Shown: positions 57,869-64,000 of the stretch, in pieces | Layout of the letters: every line of letters starts with the position of its first letter | How positions within the stretch are numbered: position 1 is the stretch's first letter | Source: Eonycteris spelaea | Lineage: Eukaryota > Chordata > Mammalia > Chiroptera > Pteropodidae | DNA length: 64,000 nt | Direction of reading: 5' to 3' | Assembly: GCA_003508835.1 (NCBI GenBank) | Contig: PUFA01000022.1 | Location: forward strand, 6,324,001-6,388,000 | Program-made: the position numbers and the translations under genes | Notes under the pieces: generated by a model | The model's input: the letters and a program-made list of their open reading frames with translations, nothing else | Database searches by the model: none | What the model was told of the DNA's origin: nothing

Positions 57869-58864
57869 AATTGTGATCTGACAGTACTTAATGAATGGGA
57901 AAAAACAATATGTGCCTGAACATTTGAGTCTACTGGGAACAAGGTTAAGAGAACAAAATTTTACTTTGCCCAAAATCAGTCTTTCTGTCTATCTATCTAT
58001 CTCTGTTCGTCCATTGAACTCTGTAGTGAACTATAAAAAAAGCTGTTAAACATATGATTTAATTATGTTGGAATAAATTTCACCTAGAAACAAAAACTTT
58101 TATAGGGAATGAAGTAGCCCTGTGAAATTATGGGGCTGAATGCTATGTATATGTATTTCTTTAATAAAATTAAATGTAAACTAAAGTAAAAACAATAATC
58201 CTCATATATGATAAAATATAGAAATATTAAATTTGAAGAAACTGAAAATAAAAAGATTGCCAACAGAATAGGTAATATTTAGAAGAAAACTAGCTTATCT
58301 CAGGAACATAGATGAATGAATAAGGTAATCCAAAGCATGTATTTATAATTTAAAGAATTAGCTAGATATAAGTAAATTTTTTAAAGTAGGATAGTCTTTG
58401 AACTGACAGTGTAGTAAAGATGTAAAGATCTTTTTAATGATCTTTTAAAAAGTAAGAAACCAGTAATCTCTATAACAAGGATGCCAGAAGTAATGTTTGA
58501 TATAGTTATGGCTATATCAAAATTGTGTAAAAGCTCCGCAAGTTATAAAAGTGAAAAACATTTCTTTTCACAGTAAAAATCTAAGAATTAAACTTTGACT
58601 AATTTAAATATGCTTAGAATAAATATTTTAGTTAAATGTTCAAACTCTAATGTTAATAATAACTTACTTTATTAGAAAATTGTATTCTGTTTACATATAT
58701 AAACAGATATATATAATTTACCACACACTAATACTATGATTTCACATTTCCAATAAGAAAACTAACTCTAATACTATTTGCTTTCACCTTCTCCTTTCAT
58801 TTGTTTTTATCTTTAAGCTAATAGCTGAATTTATTCTCTTTAGCTTTTTTTTTTTTTTCTTTGA
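57869..58864. other. AT-rich non-coding stretch
   Basis: (CTAT)n of about 4 units lies at 57986-58002 and T15 at 58845-58859. No gene or named repeat was recognised. Confidence 0.5.
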
Positions 58865-59480
58865 AGATTAAAGACATGCCTAGCTTTGTAGCTGCCTGGA
58901 CAGCTGACAGCCCATTATACTAAAATGATACAAGCCGTACATTTTAACACCTTGATTACAAAGTGCAGCAAAGTTCCTTGTCTTATATGTAAGACTAGTG
59001 CATGTCTGAAACCTTCTGAAATGGGTACAGAACTTTTTCATAAGACCCTCTTGGCTTTTGCCTTTTTAAAAAAAACATCGATGTTAACTAAGCTGATTAA
59101 AGTCTTTTAATTCAGTTGAGACTTCTGAAAAAAATATTTGCTACATGTAAAGAACACAATTCTGATTTATTATTAATTCGGTAATAACTGTGGGAATACA
59201 CTTAAGTGAATACTCCTGAACTGACTATGGAATTGCCAATCGCTAAAGCAATCTCATCAAAAGAGTGAAAAAAAAGAAAACAAACAAATCTGGAGATGAT
59301 GTAGCTTAATCAATTTATGTAATGATGACTGTTGTCATCATTCCAATTCATGGCTTTTAATTATTGCTTTCTTGTGCATTTGAGAAAATGATGACATTTT
59401 TTATCTATACTAGATTCCTTCATACTATGTATCAACTATTGGGTAAGGTGTTTCATAGCGCAAATCCTCCACCTCACAGA
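58865..59480. other. Repeat-free stretch with hairpin; candidate regulatory DNA
   Basis: Sequence complexity is high for this region. A perfect inverted repeat AATGATGAC/GTCATCATT with a 4-nt loop lies at 59321-59342, and TTTTAATTATTGC and GCTTAATCAATTTATG homeodomain-like sites flank it. This texture fits an enhancer-type conserved element, but that is inference only. A faint MIR-like phrase (ACTATGTATCAACTATTGGGTAAGGTGTTTCATAGCG) lies at 59424-59461. Confidence 0.35.
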
Positions 59481-60207
59481 AACTTATGGGTCAAGACATT
59501 TGTCTTGTAGAAAGTCTATCCTCACATTGCAGGGCAAGTAGCTTGTGTCTGCCGTACTTCTTATTTCCTTAAGTGATGCTTCAGCTGGAAACAAAAAAGC
59601 AATATAAAACAAGCCAAATAGGCAAAATTCTGATGTGTCCACAAAGTAAGGACAGCTTTTACAAACATTAACGTTTTTTAAACACCTCTTCGCCAAGATA
59701 TCCCTGTCAAAGACTGTCAGCGTGTATGCCCTGAAGAGAAGCTGGACCCCGATTGCTCTGCACAGCACTGACGGACGCCTGTTGTCATGTGGTCAGATTG
59801 CTCATTCCGATGTGAACAAAACAGTGGCATCTCCACCTCTCCCACTTAAACCCCCTGAACCAAGAATAAATCGCATTGCCCTTTATGTGCATATTTTCCT
59901 CTTGGAAGCATCCTACAACTACTCAGAAGTGTTAAATTTTTATGTTTTGGCACTACATAGATAAAAATTTAAATAAGAGGATGAAGTATGCTGTTTGTTT
60001 TTTATTTAAATAAAGAAGTGCTAAGGAAACAAGCAAAGCAACATAAATAGCAACACTTGTAAACACAAATGAAACGAGACTAAAGTATAATAGCATATTT
60101 TCCAAAGCAATTGAATGTAAAAATTATTTTTAAATGTTCAAATTGAAGACTTGAGAAAATGAACTAAATTGTTTGCAAAGAATGATCAAAGCAGCACGAC
60201 TTTATAT
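59481..60207. other. Unassigned stretch with overlapping opposite frames
   Basis: A minus-strand frame of 94 codons (59484-59768) and a plus-strand frame of 80 codons (59722-59964) overlap at their ends. Neither resembles a known protein or has convincing splice context. Composition is more balanced than in the AT-rich surroundings. Confidence 0.35.
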
Positions 60208-60445
60208 TTTCATTTTTATTTATTAAATGAACCAAATGACAATAATGTGAAACTACTGAACACTAAGCAGAATTTAGTATATGTTAATTGCCATGTTATT
60301 GTTGGCTTTTAAAGTCCTTTCAGAGAGACAGTATGTTTTGTAATCCAGAAAGGCAGTTATGTTCTTTTGGCTCCTTCAGTGAACTGATTTTCACATGTAG
60401 TTTTACGTGAATTCTATTAAGCTTAATTTACAAATTTTTCTGAGG
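60208..60445 (+). repeat. Direct duplicate, copy 1 (family unknown)
   Basis: This segment matches 62249-62500 in the same orientation. The first ~95 bp are close (CATTTTTATTT.TTAAATGAA.CAAATG.CAAT.ATGTGAAACTACTGAACACTAAG..GAATTTAGT.T.TGTTAATTG), a diverged middle shares only short words, and the ends agree again (TTCTATTAAGCTTAATTTACA). It may be an ancient local duplication or two copies of one interspersed repeat. Confidence 0.75.
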
Positions 60446-61300
60446 TGTTACCTTCTAAAAGAAAATGTTCAGAAAATTCATTACCAAAACAGGTCTTCAC
60501 ATTTTCTTATTTCTGTTATAGAATTAGCTACCAGTTGCAATTAATGTTAAATACACTTGACATTCTACTTTTTGTGCAAACAGTAACAAATCACATTCTC
60601 CCTGTGGCCCTGATAGATTATGAATTAACCTAGATTTTTCAAAAAAAAAAAATTAAGATTTGAACTATGATCACATTTTATGTATTAAAAGTAAAGCTAC
60701 GTTTTAAAAACTGCATTGAACATCCTGGGATAATATTTTCAAATCATTCATAGGAAGATTTTAGCCAGTTTCTTAACTCTTCTATGACTTACCAATTAGA
60801 TGTTACTAATTGCTCATAATCATTTCTAAATGTCTAGCCAAATGGTTCTGGTTCAGCAACTTATTATTTTATTTTTTAAGTTTGACATAATTTGGTACAA
60901 TTATTTATTGCTATTGAATAGAATATATTATACAAATTTGACTATAATTGTCTGTTTTCCTACCATTATTAGTTAATGGTCACTCATAAGTATATCCTAA
61001 CTCAGCATCATTCTTTTTGAACTCTAATTCTCTTGCTTTCCAAACTATCTGCATGTTTCCCCCCCAAAATTCTAGGATTTAGTCAAAATACTAAATTCAG
61101 TGATTGAAGCTTCTTTTAGTAGTGTGGAAATTTACTTGCCAACACATTTCCTCCACGGGACAATTTTTAAAAAAAGTTACAACAGCCAACAATAACCCCT
61201 GTATATTCCATATGTGTGTACATATTTCATAATGCCATCAGTCCGCAACATGAATATGTTATCGGTTCATCCGAGCTATCTTCTACCTATATTGTCTGAT
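60446..61300. other. AT-rich non-coding stretch
   Basis: A11 lies at about 60641-60651. No gene or named repeat was recognised. Confidence 0.5.
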
Positions 61301-61760
61301 CTCAGAGCCGCTCCTCACCTCACTTCGTCAGGAGGGTTTGTGAGCTCTGCCATTTCTGACAACGTCGCTCCCTACCCGTGTGGCACTCACACTTGTAGTG
61401 GACAAGTCCTATCATCAGCGGCGCATTACCCAAAGTGCATCTTCCCACTGATTTTTTTCTTTTTTTAACACAATGAAAATAGGTTTCTCTTTCTCTCCTG
61501 GAGTTCAAGGTGTGCACCATATGCCTTGTCTGCAGCCCTAATCTCGCCACACGAAGGCAGGCACGGCAAGGCCGCGAGCCCGGACGGTTTTGACGGTGTA
61601 CACAGAGAAGCAGGAGTGAGGGACGGAAAGAAAGTCCAGGCGCTGTGTGAGTTCCATAGGCCAGTTTTGCTAAAACCCAGAGGCATCCCTGCCCGTTCCA
61701 GAAATACGCAACCTTTCTCGGCAGTTCAGGGGCATTCATGTCAGAGCCCATTTGAAACGG
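61301..61760. other. GC/CpG-richer block with the longest open frame of the window
   Basis: CpG is frequent (61350-61730), unlike the flanks. The minus-strand frame 61320-61751 is 143 codons; a 73-codon minus frame and 83-codon plus frame overlap it. Its translation has no recognisable domain, is rich in Arg, Cys and Leu, and is interrupted by nothing only because the composition is stop-poor. I do not call it a gene; a decayed retroviral LTR or other transposon is an alternative I could not confirm. Confidence 0.35.
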
Positions 61761-62248
61761 GTTTCTTACAGTTTTAATATACCTGCTATAATTTCCTCCA
61801 AGTATTCTGCTGTCAGATTAAATTCCTTAAAATGTCTCCTTCACAGTGATGACAATTTTCTAAAATTAAGCAGTGGTGATGGCTGCACAACTCTGAATAT
61901 ACTAAAAACCATGAATTTTTGGTATATGAATATTATTTCAACAAATATTATTATATATATATATATATATTCTATATATATATTCTATACTTCATTATCT
62001 TCCTTCAACAGGATATTTATTAGAGCTTTGACTTGTTTTTCAGATAAAATTCTAAGTCTTCATTCTGTCATTTAATGTTTCTCTCCCCCAAATCAGTAAA
62101 TCTCCAAGTGTTCATTTCTCTGCCACCTGGCATGGCTTTTCATTACCCTCCAAGCATCACATGCTACTACCACACTCCTTTCCGGCTTCTCACCAAAACT
62201 AAACTAATTTTTAATGATATTTGCAATTATCGAAACAGTGGGCACTTC
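61761..62248. other. AT-rich stretch with (TA)n
   Basis: An interrupted (TA)n microsatellite lies at 61950-61985. Plus-strand frames of 107 and 89 codons (61752-62075, 62075-62344) are unrecognisable; the first runs through the microsatellite. Confidence 0.5.
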
Positions 62249-62500
62249 TATTTCCATTTTTATTTGTTAAATGAATCAAATGGCAATGATGTGAAACTAC
62301 TGAACACTAAGTGGAATTTAGTGTGTGTTAATTGTCACATGTGACTTTTAGCTCTGAATTTTCATTGAGAAAAAAATGAAAATTTTCTGGGGCTGAATAA
62401 TTTTAAAAGGCAGTCAGCCTTTAATTCACCAGCGTATTGATATCCATATGTAATTTTATACCAATTTATTCTATTAAGCTTAATTTACATATAGTTACAA
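62249..62500 (+). repeat. Direct duplicate, copy 2 (family unknown)
   Basis: Partner of 60208-60445, about 2.04 kb downstream and in the same orientation. GTGAAACTACTGAACACTAAG and TTCTATTAAGCTTAATTTACA are exact in both copies. The middle is about 20 bp longer here. Confidence 0.75.
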
Positions 62501-62734
62501 AATATTTCTAAGTTATACTAGTCCACACTTATTTTTCCTTAATTTCATCTGTAACACTATATTTATTTGTATCATTTTATTTCGATAAGTGTTTATGAAT
62601 TTTTTTTTACATAAGTGAAATAAATACAAGGAATTAAAATATTTCTCTATTTTTCTTTCAATAATTATTGATTCCTGTGGAAAACAAGGAGTCTGGTCTC
62701 AGGTCAAAATCCTATGTGTGATTTTTCGGGCTCT
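62501..62734. other. Short AT-rich stretch
   Basis: Nothing recognised. Confidence 0.5.
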
Positions 62735-63340
62735 GCTATAGGCCCTGCAAAGGCTTCCCAGGGCAGGCCTCACGGGGGGGCACCTGCCGCCCCCCATCAG
62801 GCGCGGGGCACAGCCAGGGAACTGCGCTCTCAGAGGTCCTGACGGTCAAGGGCGCAGGCCCTGCCGGCCTAGCTCTCGGGTCTGGGGCGTCTGCACTCCC
62901 AGCCCCGCTGCCTCCACCTGGAGCCCTCCTCACTGCGCGCCTCTCGCCATGGCCTTCCTCTGGCACCTGCGCTGAGACCTTCTCACAAGGAAATTGGGGA
63001 AACCTTAAAAACAGTTTTCTCTACTCTCAGTACTCAACAATTCCCCCTTCTTAGCCCTTCCTCACCACCCCCATCCGCCTTCTGGACCTGGAATCCATAA
63101 AATGGGAGGAGCCTTCTCCCCCCACGGCTCCTTCACCCCTGAGACTTGCTCCAGGTCTGGGCAGACCAGACTCTCGCCCTGCTCTGCTCCGGAGGAAAAT
63201 GAAACGGTGGGGAACAACTCTGCTTATGGCACCGGCGATGGAAGGCTAGACTGGTCTTCCCATTTCGGCTCGTTGCTTTAATCAGCTACTTTAGGCTGGC
63301 AGCTCGGGTCTCTCCAGCTCAGCTCTGCTCTTGTAAGTTA
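62735..63340. other. Isolated GC-rich, CpG-dense block
   Basis: 62735-62970 is roughly two-thirds G+C with about 15 CpG in 230 bp, embedded in AT-rich DNA; 62971-63340 remains GC-richer and pyrimidine-rich. A 76-codon minus frame (62736-62966) is Pro/Ala/Arg/Gly-rich, as any GC-rich frame would be. Options: a small CpG island with an unseen promoter, a decayed LTR (ATCCATAAAATGGG and a CT-rich end are suggestive only), or a GC-rich transposon fragment. I cannot decide from the sequence. Confidence 0.4.
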
Positions 63341-64000
63341 ATTTTATTTCCCAGAGTCCAACCGCAGTAATTGTTACTAGCCAGATCCAAAATAAATAAT
63401 TTCTGAAAGAGTGAATGGAGGGGTATTTGCTGTTGGCTAATACTCTCTAATTTGTTTGTGCTAATCTTTCCCTGATATTGTATTAGCTGGGCATATATAT
63501 ATAATATTGATGAGGATATTAAAAATATCTTCCTTCCCACCATAAGCATGAGTCTGTTCTTAGCTGTGCTATTTTAATTTAATGCACATTAACGTTTTCA
63601 TGACTCTTGAGGTGGTTTTAAAGGAATTTATTTATATTGGACTACATAAATATTAAATCTTATCTACAATTTTTAAAAGCTCTCATCATTTTACAAAACT
63701 AAGATTTACTCAAGTAATCCAAATTGTAGCCACTTATGTTTGATTATAATTTTGCTGGTCATGTAAGATTCTTTTGGTTTGTGTTATTTATATACAGGAT
63801 GTTTCAATATAGTCCAATTCTTAATTCTTTCAGAAATGTGTTGAACTAAAGTGTTCTAGGTCTGTCTTCAAGTGTGATCTAAACACAATGGAAATTTAAG
63901 AAAGTTTTATCTAAAAATCCTCGTGTTAGGGATTTCTAAAATACTTTAGAATATCTATCAAATTCTGGCTTTCATTCACAGTTGAAAGAATTGTGAAGCT
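63341..64000. other. AT-rich non-coding stretch
   Basis: No gene or named repeat was recognised. The 76-codon minus frame at 63319-63549 is not recognisable. Confidence 0.5.

Noticed and set aside
59682..59771. 29-codon plus-strand frame with three closely spaced Cys (near 59715, 59727 and 59754)
   Set aside because: Tempting as a small Cys-rich exon, but it has no start codon, the splice signals at its edges are not convincing, and it is too short to judge.
62736..62966. Pro/Ala/Arg/Gly-rich 76-codon minus frame
   Set aside because: Typical translation of a GC-rich block; no protein resemblance.
1..64000. CRISPR arrays, bacterial operons, prophage or riboswitches
   Set aside because: The repeats are mammalian MIR, LINE and MER types; there are no regularly spaced repeats with unique spacers and no dense coding.

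Overview
The window is AT-rich, non-coding DNA from a placental mammal. The evidence is an old mammalian repeat landscape recognised by eye: MIR SINEs, LINE2 fragments, 5'-truncated L1 3' ends of L1MA/L1MB/L1ME type and one MER2 (Tigger-type) DNA transposon, with many A/T homopolymers and CA/TA microsatellites between them. I found no Alu, rodent B1/B2, carnivore SINEC, ruminant BovB or BovA, or horse ERE copy, so I cannot name the order. All family names come from memory of consensus sequences; no database was searched.

No protein-coding gene could be supported. The longest open frame is 143 codons (minus strand, 61320-61751) and resembles no protein I know. The other frames are short, often lack an ATG, or are translations of repeats. 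I found no tRNA, rRNA, snRNA, CRISPR array, operon or promoter. The window reads as a gene desert or the inside of a very large intron. Bacterial-style features (ribosome binding sites, operators, riboswitches) do not apply.

Layout. 0-9.2 kb: an inverted L1 3' end (808), a MIR (1830), a C-rich unassigned block (2030-2560) and a MER2 with both ends and TA target sites (8748-9170). 9-22 kb: mostly unique AT-rich DNA with MIRs at 13990, 16900, 21822 and 22287, an L1 3' end at 14152, and a poly(A) tract flanked by a short direct repeat (19355-19450). 22-29 kb: a higher-complexity, repeat-free block (23.1-24.4 kb) that may be regulatory, and a pair of related segments (23049 and 28653). 29-31 kb: an L1MB 3' end nested inside an old LINE2 copy. 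31-39 kb: MIRs, an L1MA 3' end (32885-33170), LINE2 fragments and a 190-bp alternating TA/TG/CA tract (38887-39078). 39-52 kb: largely unassigned, with a small GC/CpG-rich patch (43800-43950), MIRs and L2 remnants. 52-55 kb: a reverse-oriented L1 whose reverse transcriptase region is missing. 55-64 kb: mostly unique, with a hairpin-bearing possible regulatory element (59321), a directly repeated ~240-bp segment (60208 and 62249) and a CpG-rich block (62735-63340).

No genes act together here, and I saw no new biological system. The best leads are the two paired-segment duplications, the CpG-rich blocks, the poly(A) insertion and the two repeat-free candidate regulatory stretches.
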